Positions 51,061 to 59,402 of a stretch of DNA of 64,000 nt are shown one piece after another. This DNA is from UBA2421 sp002343075. GTDB taxonomy: Bacteria > Planctomycetota > Phycisphaerae > Tepidisphaerales > Tepidisphaeraceae. A model generated the notes under the pieces. The model made no database searches. It saw only the letters and a list, made by a program, of their open reading frames with translations, and was not told the DNA's origin. Made by a program: the position numbers and the translations under genes. Every line of letters starts with the position of its first letter. Position 1 is the first letter of the stretch. The stretch covers positions 1 through 64,000 of the forward strand of contig CALJLN010000009.1 in NCBI GenBank assembly GCA_937982565.1, in the 5' to 3' direction.

Positions 51061-52041
51061 TCACCTCTGAAACTCAATGGCCGCTGCGGCGCCGGCATTG
51101 CCGGAGACGGTCGTGCCTTCGGGCACGATGCTCTGCCGCGGAACAAACGCAAATGGGCCAATGACACACTCGGCCCCGATCGCCGCGCCGCTTCCGATGT
51201 ATGAGAATGGCTGCACGACGGTATCGAGGCCGATGACGGCACCGGCTTCGATGTAAGTCTGTTCGCTATTGACTATGGTCACGCCTGCTTCGCGATGGCT
51301 CCGCTGGATGCGCCGCTGCATACCGGCATCGACGTCGGCGAGCTGATCGCGGGTGTTGGCCGAAAGCACATCCTCCGCAGTCACCGCCTGCACCGCAGTC
51401 ACTTTTTTGCCCAGCCGGCGCAGGATGCCGAATGTGTCGGTGAGATAGTACTCACCCTTTTTGTTCTTGTTTTCCAGCTTTTCCAGGGCTAGCAGCAGTG
51501 CATCCTGCCGGAAGCAGTAGTAACTCGGAAACGCTTCCTTGATCGCCGCCTGCTCGGCTGTGCAATCGACCTGCTCGATGATGTCGAGAAAATTGCCGGC
51601 ATTGTCGCGAATGATGCGGCCGTAGCCGTATGGTTCATCCAGCACGGCGGTGGCCATTGAGGCGTCGGCTTGATCATCGCGATGTGCCTGCAGAAGCGTG
51701 CGGAGTACCTCACCGCGGATCATCGGGCCGTCGCCGGCGAGCACAAACACGTCGCCCTGCAGCTTGCTCAGCAGCGGCTGGCACACCTTCACCGCGTGGC
51801 CGGTGCCCAATTGCTCGGTTTGCTCGACACAGACTACCCGACGTTCGTCGGCCAGCGCGCTCATGACCGCGGCCTTGCCGTAGCCGACGACAACGATCGC
51901 CGTGCCGCAGCCGGCGTCCCAGCAGGCATTGAGAACGTGTTCGAGCATGCTCCGCCCGCAGACTTCGTGCAGCACCTTGGGACGATTCGACTTCATGCGG
52001 GTCGATTTCCCAGCAGCGAGAATGACGGCGGTGGTTGGCAT
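51061..52041 (-). CDS. glmU: GlmU-type N-acetylglucosamine-1-phosphate uridyltransferase, lacking acetyltransferase end
   Basis: Forms UDP-GlcNAc from UTP and GlcNAc-1-P. The pyrophosphorylase domain starts AVILAAGKSTRMKSNRPKVL, with QLGTGHAV, FVLAGDGPMIR and GEYYLTDTF. After about residue 270 only a short left-handed beta-helix (three turns: EAGAVIGLD and so on) follows, and the protein ends at 326 residues, where normal GlmU has about 455. The acetyltransferase catalytic part is absent, so acetylation of GlcN-1-P must occur elsewhere, or the enzyme is a single-function form. The ATG at 52041 (MPTTAVILAAG) gives the normal N-terminus. Confidence 0.9.
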   Translation of the reverse strand: MPTTAVILAAGKSTRMKSNRPKVLHEVCGRSMLEHVLNACWDAGCGTAIVVVGYGKAAVMSALADERRVVCVEQTEQLGTGHAVKVCQPLLSKLQGDVFVLAGDGPMIRGEVLRTLLQAHRDDQADASMATAVLDEPYGYGRIIRDNAGNFLDIIEQVDCTAEQAAIKEAFPSYYCFRQDALLLALEKLENKNKKGEYYLTDTFGILRRLGKKVTAVQAVTAEDVLSANTRDQLADVDAGMQRRIQRSHREAGVTIVNSEQTYIEAGAVIGLDTVVQPFSYIGSGAAIGAECVIGPFAFVPRQSIVPEGTTVSGNAGAAAAIEFQR

Positions 52042-52089
52042 CAGACCAGTCAAACCAAAAAGAACCGGCAAAACCAAAAGTGGAAGAGA

Positions 52090-52160
52090 CTACCCCGCCA
52101 GGATTCGAACCTGGACAAAGAGAGCCAAAATCTCTTGTGCTACCGTTACACTACGGGGTA
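52090..52160 (-). tRNA. tRNA-Gln, anticodon UUG
   Basis: The acceptor stem is TACCCCG/CGGGGTA with a G discriminator at 52090. The anticodon loop TTTTGGC reads TTG in the middle (52126-52128 on the plus strand is CAA). The T-stem CCAGG/CCTGG with TTCGAAT is perfect. CCA is not encoded. It lies about 50 bases upstream of glmU on the same strand. Confidence 0.97.
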
Positions 52161-52355
52161 AGAGGAGGGAGCACGAACCCCGATTTGTCACCCAGGCCTT
52201 CGGTGCGATAGAGCACCACTACGGCCGCAGCAACAAACGTAAGTCCTTGCCAATCCTTCGCTTACCTTTCTGCCCAACGCGGCAGACCTCTCAGCAAAGC
52301 GCGTGAGATCGTAGTAGAAACACCGGGGCTGTCAAGCGAGCCATCATCGATACAG

Positions 52356-52385
52356 AAAGCGGCACCGCCAAGGGGACGGTGCCGC
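52356..52385 (-). terminator. Rho-independent terminator of the PEP-CTERM gene
   Basis: A nine-base perfect stem GCGGCACCG/CGGTGCCGC (52377-52385 and 52359-52367) with a nine-base loop, followed on the minus strand by TTTCTG. It lies 45 bases after the stop of the gene ending at 52429. Confidence 0.7.
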
Positions 52386-52428
52386 GAGAAGTTTCCCTTT
52401 GCTTTGCTCCCGAATTCAGGCGCAATGA

Positions 52429-53580
52429 TCAGGCGCGTCGGCGTCGGACGAGCGTCAACCCGGCCGCTGCGATCGCTGCGAGCGAGGTCGGTTCGGGAAT
52501 CGGGGCAAGCTCGACGCCGCGGAAGACCGTGTTGGCCGGGGCAGTCGCCAATGTGCTGAACGCCGCCGGTGCGGTCGCTCCCGAGAGCGTATCGCTCAGG
52601 CTGGATAAGGTAGTGCCGTCGCCGGTGATGAGATAAAGCGAGACATTGCCCGAGGAATCGACTTCGCCAGCGATCGACCGTGCGATCGGGGTAAGCGTCC
52701 ACAGTTTGACCCATGCCGAGCCGTCAAACCGCCACTTTTGAAGACCGCCCGAGGCCGGAGCGGTTGTGTCGTCATCGGTGACATAGAGCGTTGTTGAGTC
52801 GGCGAAGAAAAAGTCGTAGGAGCTATCGGAATTGCCGTTGTTGGACGCACCGCCGAGCACGCCGAAGCCGGGAAGCAGGGAGTACGCCGACGCGGTCGTG
52901 GGCAGCCCCGTTCCGACCGAGAACACCCCGCGAAAATCGCCGCCGACGCCTGTTGAAGCCGAGGCGTAAAGCTGGCCGTTGAATGAACCTGCGACGCGAA
53001 TGTTGGTCGTGGCGCCGTTCATCAACGTCCCGCCGTCGGTCTGGCCTAGGGTCATATAGCGAAGCCCGCCCGGCGAGGGTGCGCCGGCACCGGCATCGTG
53101 GGTGGTGTAAATGTCGGTGCCGTCGGTTGAGTAGGCGGAGCGAATCGTCGTGCCGGGGGCTTCAAAGCGGGTGGACGAGTCGATGTTCCCGTCCGAGTCG
53201 ACGCGCGCCACCGTGCGCCCGCGAAAGTTGGCGTTGGAGTTCGGGTTGGTGGTGCCGACCGGCGCATCCGTCCCGCCGATCAGAAGATAGCGACCGTCGG
53301 CCGAGCGCTGAAGCTGGCCCGCAGAAGTAGTACTCCGACCAATGGCCACAGAAAAATTGGCGCCCGAAGCCGCTGTCGGAAGCGCAATCGTGTTCCCCGC
53401 CGACGCCCCGGCAGTGGTGAATTCATCCAAAAAGACCGGATTTGCGACGTTGTTGGCAACCGACCCAGTGCCATCGCCGACGCGCGAAACGACCAAGTTT
53501 CCCGGCAAAAACGGCGCGGCCCAGACCGTGCTCCCAATCACCAGCGCAGCGGCAGATGCCAGGATGTTTGAAGTACGTAT
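52429..53580 (-). CDS. PEP-CTERM surface protein, probable non-ATG start
   Basis: A secreted protein of about 383 residues: a signal peptide NILASAAALVIGSTVWAAPF, a beta-rich body with repeated short Gly/Ser/Thr-rich strands (SADGRYLLIGGTDAPVG, then YDFFFADSTTLYVTDDD), and the C-terminal sorting signal PIPEPTSLAAIAAAG followed by RRRRA. No in-frame ATG precedes the signal peptide at a sensible place: the codon at the best ribosome site (GGGAG, five bases upstream) is ATA at 53578-53580. TTG at 53592 is the alternative. The longer frame to 53859 is Arg-rich and unlikely. The TATAAT at 53648-53653 fits a start near 53580. Confidence 0.75.
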   Translation of the reverse strand: MRTSNILASAAALVIGSTVWAAPFLPGNLVVSRVGDGTGSVANNVANPVFLDEFTTAGASAGNTIALPTAASGANFSVAIGRSTTSAGQLQRSADGRYLLIGGTDAPVGTTNPNSNANFRGRTVARVDSDGNIDSSTRFEAPGTTIRSAYSTDGTDIYTTHDAGAGAPSPGGLRYMTLGQTDGGTLMNGATTNIRVAGSFNGQLYASASTGVGGDFRGVFSVGTGLPTTASAYSLLPGFGVLGGASNNGNSDSSYDFFFADSTTLYVTDDDTTAPASGGLQKWRFDGSAWVKLWTLTPIARSIAGEVDSSGNVSLYLITGDGTTLSSLSDTLSGATAPAAFSTLATAPANTVFRGVELAPIPEPTSLAAIAAAGLTLVRRRRA

Positions 53581-53616
53581 ATTTTCTCCCAAACTCGCGA
53601 AAACAGATATGACATC

Positions 53617-53637
53617 CGGGCAACGCGTTGATGCCCG
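53617..53637. repeat. Inverted repeat in the leader of the PEP-CTERM gene
   Basis: CGGGCA at 53617-53622 and TGCCCG at 53632-53637 flank the palindrome CAACGCGTTG (53621-53630). A six-base hairpin could form in the 5' leader of the leftward gene; protein binding is also possible. Confidence 0.4.
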
Positions 53638-53647
53638 ACGTGTGGAA

Positions 53648-53653
53648 ATTATA
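53648..53653 (-). promoter_or_regulatory. Predicted -10 box of the PEP-CTERM gene
   Basis: On the minus strand the bases read TATAAT, a perfect -10. A -35 at 17-base spacing is poor (AATGAG). It places the transcript start near 53641, about 60 bases before the proposed translation start. Confidence 0.4.
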
Positions 53654-53923
53654 TTACTAACCCGGCGGCTCTCATTGCAAGGAGGATCGCGCGATTTTTG
53701 CCAATCGCGTGGATTCAGCCTCGGCAAATCCGGGTTGGCCGGATATCTGCTGCAATTTTCCCAGTTTGCCGGCATCCCGTTCACAATCTCCTGCGGGACT
53801 TCCGATACGAAACCGCCCACGTTTTCCGCTGCTCTGAGCAGAAAACGCGGGCGGGGCAAACCAATCAGGATTCATCGTCACGGCAAGGCGATACCGACCG
53901 GTACCTTCCACCGGCGACGGCGA

Positions 53924-54580
53924 TCAGCCCTTTGCGTTGATTTCCTTTATGAACTTGTCGGCCTCGGCGATGCTGGCTTCCATCTGTTTGATCAGGCTGT
54001 CAATTTCCTGGCCCAGTTCCATCTCGGTTCCCTTTAGCGAGGCAATCGCCTGCGCGTTCAGGTTGCTCTTGATGAACAGCACGCGGTCTTTGAAGCTCGT
54101 CAGCACAGGGTCCATCGCCCCGGCAGCGGTGTCCATTCGGGCGAGAAGGCCGTTGTAGCTTTCCTCGGTCTTGTCATACAAGCCCTGGCTCTTGCCTTTC
54201 AGGTTGGCGTCATTGATTTCGTTGATTTCACCCTTCCACTCGGTGAACATCGCCGTGCCGACATTGCGCACGCTTGCAATGCGGCCACGCACGTCGTCGG
54301 CCTGGCTGGCGCAGGCTTCGTACTCTTTGTTGAGCTTGTTGTACATCTTCTCCAGGTCGCCGCCGTCGAAGTTGACGACCGACTTGAACTGCTCCAGCGC
54401 GCTGGTGAACTGTTCCTTCGCTTCAGTCTGCTCCGCCGACGCTTTCTTGACGTAATCGACGAGTCTTTCACGCTTGGCATAGCCGCCGAAGTTTTCCCAT
54501 GCGTTGTAATACGCCTCACGCGTGGTCTGACAGCCGACGAGGGTGGCCAGAATGCAGGTGGATAGAATAATCGTTCGCAT
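53924..54580 (-). CDS. DUF2959 lipoprotein
   Basis: A lipoprotein with signal and lipobox LVGC (Cys near residue 17). The following helical body has NFGGYAKRERLVDYV, then TEAKEQFTSALEQFKSVV, and MYNKLNKEYEACASQADDV, the pattern of DUF2959 proteins, whose role is unknown. The ATG at 54580 has GGAGT nine bases upstream; the longer frame starts with TTG. About 218 residues. The orphan PhnD-like gene lies 37 bases upstream on the same strand. Confidence 0.85.
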   Translation of the reverse strand: MRTIILSTCILATLVGCQTTREAYYNAWENFGGYAKRERLVDYVKKASAEQTEAKEQFTSALEQFKSVVNFDGGDLEKMYNKLNKEYEACASQADDVRGRIASVRNVGTAMFTEWKGEINEINDANLKGKSQGLYDKTEESYNGLLARMDTAAGAMDPVLTSFKDRVLFIKSNLNAQAIASLKGTEMELGQEIDSLIKQMEASIAEADKFIKEINAKG

Positions 54581-54617
54581 CAAGATCAGACTCCTTCAAA
54601 ACTCAACTCAACTCGTG

Positions 54618-55694
54618 TTACTCCGGCAGCCGATGAGCATAGCCAATGCCATCATCGATTCGCCGGACTTGCTCCCAATCAACCTTATAGTCGGCTGCGG
54701 CAAACCGCGACTGGCCCGCATTGCTGAAATAAGTGGCGACGGATGTTCCGGTCCAGTCGAAAGAATTCAGGGACTCCCGCAGTTTTGCAGCCAGTTCGGG
54801 CTTCAACTGATGAGCATACCCGAAAGCCGCCGATGGAAAGTCGGCCGATTCGTGGATGACCCGGAAATCGCTCTCTTTGATCAGCCCCGCGCCGACCGAC
54901 CGTTTGAGCACATCGCTGGCAACGGCGGCGGCCTCGAACGACTTCTTGGCGATGCCGTCGATCGATGCATCCTGCCCGCCAGAATAGCGGATGCCATAAT
55001 CGCGGCCGGGAAGCAGATCAAACTTTTCCTTCAGTGCGACGAGCGGCGCCTTGTAGCCTGAATTGCTGCTGGCGTCGGTAAAAGCCAGCTCGCGCCCTTT
55101 AAGATCGGCCACCGTCTTAATCGGGCTATCTGCGGGGACAATGATTTGCATCTTATAGAACCCGCGATTGTCGCCCCCGGCGAGCAGAGAGACGGGCACA
55201 AATCCCGCCGCGTTGACCGCGATGGGCACCCCCCCGGTGTTGAACGCCGTCAGGTGCAGCTTGCCGTCGCGCAACGCGATTAACTGTTTCTCGGTCGATT
55301 CAAACACAACATATTCCACCGGCCTTCCGGTTTGCCTGGAGACATAAGCCATCAAATCTGCAAAAGCGTCTTTGAATGGCTGCGCGTCTTCGGAGGTGAC
55401 ATAGCTGAAAAAAAGTGTCGGCGGATCGATGAGCGACGCGGCTTCGGCGGGGCTGTCGGCGATGAGGTCGCCGTCGGCGTCGATATATCGCGCGTCCATC
55501 GCGTTGACGACCGGCGCGCCCAACCCCGTGAGCTTGATCAGCTCATCCTGCGTCTTTTGCAGAAACTCCTTCGACGGATTGCGGACGACCGAAACCCAGA
55601 CCACCGCTGATACGACCGCGGCAACGACTAGCAGCCCGACAATTACCAGCAGCAGGCTGCGCACGTCACCATAATTTCGAACCCCGGTTCGCAT
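54618..55694 (-). CDS. PhnD-like phosphate/phosphonate-binding protein, membrane-anchored
   Basis: A 358-residue periplasmic binding protein of the PhnD type. An N-terminal membrane anchor (about residues 13-35) replaces the usual cleavable signal. TEKQLIALRDGKLHLTAFNT and DLKGRELAFTDASSNSGYKAP, with the phosphate-binding Ser/Thr segment, are the family marks. GAGGTGAT lies upstream of the ATG. Permease and ATPase (PhnE, PhnC) are absent, so it may serve as a sensor or use a distant transporter; inference. Confidence 0.85.
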   Translation of the reverse strand: MRTGVRNYGDVRSLLLVIVGLLVVAAVVSAVVWVSVVRNPSKEFLQKTQDELIKLTGLGAPVVNAMDARYIDADGDLIADSPAEAASLIDPPTLFFSYVTSEDAQPFKDAFADLMAYVSRQTGRPVEYVVFESTEKQLIALRDGKLHLTAFNTGGVPIAVNAAGFVPVSLLAGGDNRGFYKMQIIVPADSPIKTVADLKGRELAFTDASSNSGYKAPLVALKEKFDLLPGRDYGIRYSGGQDASIDGIAKKSFEAAAVASDVLKRSVGAGLIKESDFRVIHESADFPSAAFGYAHQLKPELAAKLRESLNSFDWTGTSVATYFSNAGQSRFAAADYKVDWEQVRRIDDGIGYAHRLPE

Positions 55695-55776
55695 AGCATC
55701 ACCTCAATGTCGGCACCCCGCCTAAGTCGGGCCGATGATACATGATGACGTGCCGCCGTTGCCAACTCTTGGCAAA

Positions 55777-57153
55777 TTACACACTTGTGACCGCCGTGGC
55801 CTCCCTTTGCGCCTCCGGCGGCTCGATCGGCTTGACGCCATGCAACTCACCCAGATTTCGCAGCCGGGGGAATGTTCGGGCGATGGCAAACACCACTAGA
55901 ATTGTGCCAATTCCTCCCGCTACGACCGATTTCACCGGGCCCATGAAGTGTGCTGTCACGCCCGACTCAACTTTACCAAGCTCGTTACTGGAAATGATGA
56001 AGATCTGGTTAACCGCGGACACGCGGCCACGCATGTTGTCGGGCGTGGCGAGCTGCACGAGTGTATGGCGGATTACGACGCTCAGGTTGTCGCAAACACC
56101 CGTAATCGCGAGCATGAAAAAGCTCAGCCAAAAATAGTGCGATAGCCCAAAGATGATGGTCGCAACCCCATAGAACGCGACCGCGACGAGCATGGTCCTT
56201 CCGGCGCGCTTCGGCGGGGGGCGGTGGGCCTGGATGATAGCCATCATGACCGCGCCGATCGATGGTGCAGCCATTAGCCAGCCGTAAATCAGCGCCTGCT
56301 CTTTCGGTGAGTCTGACATACGTTCGGCGAACGCCGGCAGCAGCGCGGTGGCGCCACTCAACAGCACGGCCAGCAAATCCAGCAGCATCGGGCCGAGCAG
56401 CAAACTGTTGCCGGAAACAAATGTGACCCCGGCGGCGAAATTTTTCCAGGTCATCGGCTGCCGCGCGCCGGCGGCACGGATATCGGGGAGAAAGAACGTG
56501 AGAATCATACATCCGGCCATCGCGATCCCGCTCACAAGATACGCCCAGCGGACGCCCAGCCCGGCGATGATAAATCCGGTGCACGCCGGCGATATCGATG
56601 CGGCCAGCTCAAACATGCTGCTGTTCCAGGTGACCGCATTTGCAAAGATCGACTTTGGTACGAGATTGGGGAGTATCGAGGCCCGCGAGGGTCGGCCAAA
56701 CGTCAGCGCGACCGCATTCACCACGAGAAGCGCAAAAATGGCAGGAAGTGTGTGCCAGAATGATAGCGCGAGCGGGCAGGCGACCAGGAAAACCTGTGTG
56801 AAAAGCAGAACCCGCTTGCGGCTGAACGTGTCGGCGACGTGGCCGGCGGGCATTGCCAGGGCGAGCAGCGGAATGGCGTTTGCCAGGCCGATCATGCCGA
56901 CCATGAGCGATGACTTGGTCTTCTGGTATACATCAAAGTTCGCCGCCGCTGAGAGCGTTTGGCTGCCGATGATTGCCAGGACAAAACTAGTGCAGTAGAG
57001 GCGATAAGCCGGCACGCGAAAGGCTGCGTAAGGGTCATGCTTTTGTAGTGCCGTAGTTTTCGCAGGCAGGGGGGCCACCTCTGCGGTGATGCCCTCGAGC
57101 AGTTCGCTATCGCGGCCTTGGGTTGGAACGGGCTTCGGGGTTGGCTCGGTCAT
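55777..57153 (-). CDS. Major facilitator superfamily exporter, EntS-like group
   Basis: A 458-residue transporter with twelve membrane helices. The MFS loop 2-3 motif is AGHVADTFSRKRVLL near residue 105, and FGRPSRASILPNLVP in helix 5 is typical of the MFS_3/EntS branch of enterobactin and drug exporters. The N-terminal 40 residues and C-terminal end are hydrophilic. The exported substrate is unknown. It is divergent from the histidine-kinase-like gene, which begins 70 bases away. Confidence 0.88.
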   Translation of the reverse strand: MTEPTPKPVPTQGRDSELLEGITAEVAPLPAKTTALQKHDPYAAFRVPAYRLYCTSFVLAIIGSQTLSAAANFDVYQKTKSSLMVGMIGLANAIPLLALAMPAGHVADTFSRKRVLLFTQVFLVACPLALSFWHTLPAIFALLVVNAVALTFGRPSRASILPNLVPKSIFANAVTWNSSMFELAASISPACTGFIIAGLGVRWAYLVSGIAMAGCMILTFFLPDIRAAGARQPMTWKNFAAGVTFVSGNSLLLGPMLLDLLAVLLSGATALLPAFAERMSDSPKEQALIYGWLMAAPSIGAVMMAIIQAHRPPPKRAGRTMLVAVAFYGVATIIFGLSHYFWLSFFMLAITGVCDNLSVVIRHTLVQLATPDNMRGRVSAVNQIFIISSNELGKVESGVTAHFMGPVKSVVAGGIGTILVVFAIARTFPRLRNLGELHGVKPIEPPEAQREATAVTSV

Positions 57154-57222
57154 GAATCGGGGGGCTACAGTAGCGAAGATGGGGATTTCCGCTAGCGTCG
57201 ATCAAGCGTTGCGCGGTAGAAT

Positions 57223-57954
57223 ATGGAGCGGCGTGAAGACCGCCAAACCCTCATGGCTAGCCAGGACCCTGATGCACGTTTCTTATCCGTTCTCAGCCAC
57301 GATCTTCGCGGCGGGCTGCACAGCGTGCAGTTGGCGATGGACATGCTCCGGGGCGATGTGCTCGATAGTGTGCCGATGGAGCAGTTGCTGGGCGATGTCG
57401 AGCTTGCCCGAAAATCGCTCGTGGAAGCGGGCGCCCGGACCGAACGCATCATCTGCGCGCGCCGGATGGACCGCGGGGTGATGCCGGTCCGAATTGTGGA
57501 GGCCGATGTCATCCCCGCGATTCAGGCCGCGGTTCGGGTGACTTCGCTCGCCGAGGAAGATGCAGCGGCGCGAGTTCACCTTAGCCTTGTTCCGACTGCT
57601 GTGCTTCAAACCGATGCTCGGTTGGCAGGCGAACTCGTCGGCGGGTTGCTGGATTACCTGCTGCGCGAAGTAACTGGTAGCACCATCCGGCTGACGCTCG
57701 ACGCAGGCGGCCTGCTTGAAATCGCGGTGGATCGGGATTGGATCACCCCGCAGGTGTCGGCGATGCTCTCCGTCGCCACCAACGACCCACCGTTTGCCGA
57801 ACCCACCCTCGGCCTCTACGTCGCCGGCGCAGCGGCTCGGCTGCTCGGCACGGTGATTCAAACCGCCGCCGACCATTCGCTGACCGTATCGCTGCGCGGA
57901 CAATCACAGGCCGGACCACTACATGCCGGACAATCGCATTCCCGCGGAGCCTGA
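57223..57954 (+). CDS. Histidine-kinase-like protein with degenerate ATPase part
   Basis: A soluble 243-residue protein. The dimerisation box is RFLSVLSHDLRGGLHSVQ, with the phosphorylatable His26, and resembles HisKA domains. The C-terminal part resembles an ATPase domain by EPTLGLYVAGAAARLLG (compare GLGLYI), but the N box and DxGxG box are lost. It has no sensor or receiver domain. This recalls ChpT-like phosphotransferases, which keep the His helix and a dead ATPase domain; an inference. An alternative start is the ATG at 57253. No response regulator is nearby. Confidence 0.6.
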   Translation: MERREDRQTLMASQDPDARFLSVLSHDLRGGLHSVQLAMDMLRGDVLDSVPMEQLLGDVELARKSLVEAGARTERIICARRMDRGVMPVRIVEADVIPAIQAAVRVTSLAEEDAAARVHLSLVPTAVLQTDARLAGELVGGLLDYLLREVTGSTIRLTLDAGGLLEIAVDRDWITPQVSAMLSVATNDPPFAEPTLGLYVAGAAARLLGTVIQTAADHSLTVSLRGQSQAGPLHAGQSHSRGA

Positions 57955-57986
57955 CGGCATGCCGCCGACAGCCGCATTGACTCCAT

Positions 57987-58025
57987 GAATCGATCCGCCG
58001 AATCGATCCGCGGAATCGATCCGCG
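57987..58025. repeat. Three tandem 13-base repeats GAATCGATCCGC(C/G)
   Basis: Copies at 57987-57999, 58000-58012 and 58013-58025 lie in the gap between two convergent genes. The last two copies are identical and the first differs only in the last base. Each unit holds the palindrome ATCGAT. Confidence 0.8.
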
Positions 58026-58058
58026 CAACCCAACCGGCGCGAGTCAAATCGACTGGAG

Positions 58059-59270
58059 CTATCTCATCTCCTCGAATGCACCGACGACAGGCAGCGGGCC
58101 AACCAGCGGCGCCGCGTAGTCGATGAACGCACGGGTGATGTTGTTTCCGCCAGCGATGAACGCGGGGTCGAGATGCTTGGTTTCGCGGGCCACGGTTTCC
58201 AGGGGCGTAAGAAACAGCTCGATCTTATATGGGCTGTCGCTGATGCGTTTCATCGCGACACTGCCGCTCACGCCCTTGGCCTTGCTGTGCAGCACCGCGG
58301 CACGGCCGACCTCCCGGGCTTCATTTGCATCCACTTCGCTCAAAAACCCCGGAAACGACCGCTGCAGGTAGCCAAACGTGTCGGCCCGTACGCGCAGTTT
58401 CTTTCCGCCCGCCGGCGTGAGCCTGGTCAGGCAGAGGTTTGCCATGCAATCGCCCAGCGCGCCGGTACCGGCAAGCTGCACATTGCCGTGCGCGTCTTTA
58501 TCGAGATTGGTGAGCAATGACTCGGTCCAGGTCTTCTTTGTTGTCGGGTTCATCAACCCTTCGCTGACTGCGATCAGACATCGGCCCCGCTTGGAGTAAA
58601 CCGCATCAACATCCGCGAGAAACTTTTCCTCGCTCAGCGGGGCTTCGGGCACATAGATCAGATGTGGCCCGTCTTCATCGTGCAGCCGAGCCAAAACACT
58701 GGCGGCAGTCAGGAACCCGGCGTTGCGGCCCATGATCACATCGATCTTGATCCCGGGCAGCGACTTGTTATCAAAATTATCTCCGCGCATGGCCGACGCC
58801 ACAAACTTCGCTGCCGAGCCGAAGCCGGGGCAGTGGTCGTGAACGCGCAAATCATTGTCAATCGTCTTTGGGATATGAAAGACCTGTAGTTCGTACCCCT
58901 CTTTCTTTGCCAGCTCATTGACAATCCGCGCGGTGTCGGCCGAATCGTTCCCGCCGATGTAAAAGAAATAGTGGACGTCATGCTTCTTGAAGCTGGCGAA
59001 AATCTTCTGGCAATACTCGGCATCGGGCTTGTCGCGCGTGCTCCCCAGCGCGGCAGCGGGGGTAATCGCAATCTTTTCGAGCAATTCGCCCGGCTGGCCC
59101 TTCAGCGGGATGAACGATTCATTGATGATTCCTCGGACGCCGTGTCGCGCGCCGAAGAGCTCGTCGATGTGGCTGGACTTGGCGACTTCCTCGATCACCC
59201 CCACCAATGACTGGTTGATGACAGAAGTTGGCCCGCCCGACTGACCGATGACTGCGTTCTTTTTGCTCAT
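58059..59270 (-). CDS. Diphosphate-dependent 6-phosphofructokinase
   Basis: A glycolytic enzyme of about 403 residues. It begins NAVIGQSGGPTSVINQSLVG; the phosphate-donor site reads FFYIGGNDSADTA where ATP enzymes have GGDGS, and the active site is PKTIDND, with Lys in place of Gly, the change that marks PPi-dependent enzymes. MRGDNFDNKSLPGIKIDVIMGRNAGF is the following conserved block (quoted in parts). The ATG at 59270 (MSKKNAVIG) fits the family N-terminus. PPi use implies reversible glycolysis/gluconeogenesis. It is divergent from the IspD-like gene. Confidence 0.9.
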   Translation of the reverse strand: MSKKNAVIGQSGGPTSVINQSLVGVIEEVAKSSHIDELFGARHGVRGIINESFIPLKGQPGELLEKIAITPAAALGSTRDKPDAEYCQKIFASFKKHDVHYFFYIGGNDSADTARIVNELAKKEGYELQVFHIPKTIDNDLRVHDHCPGFGSAAKFVASAMRGDNFDNKSLPGIKIDVIMGRNAGFLTAASVLARLHDEDGPHLIYVPEAPLSEEKFLADVDAVYSKRGRCLIAVSEGLMNPTTKKTWTESLLTNLDKDAHGNVQLAGTGALGDCMANLCLTRLTPAGGKKLRVRADTFGYLQRSFPGFLSEVDANEAREVGRAAVLHSKAKGVSGSVAMKRISDSPYKIELFLTPLETVARETKHLDPAFIAGGNNITRAFIDYAAPLVGPLPVVGAFEEMR

Positions 59271-59402
59271 GTGTGTATTCTCACTTTCGCTCTCGGTTGG
59301 TTTTGAAGCGGGGATGATAGTGGCCGATCGCTTCGACACAACAGCGAAACGCGTGAATGATTCACTTTTGCATTTCGCATCCCGATTTTGACAATTCTAT
59401 GC

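Larger units (their letters stand above)
53581..53923. other. Intergenic stretch of 343 bases
   Basis: Between the DUF2959 gene end and the PEP-CTERM gene start. It carries the -10 box and inverted repeat of the latter at 53617-53653. The rest (53654-53923) shows no credible gene or RNA. Confidence 0.5.

Noticed and set aside
50134..51204. Plus-strand open frame of 356 codons over prs
   Set aside because: Antisense to prs; no motif; Arg/His-rich shadow.
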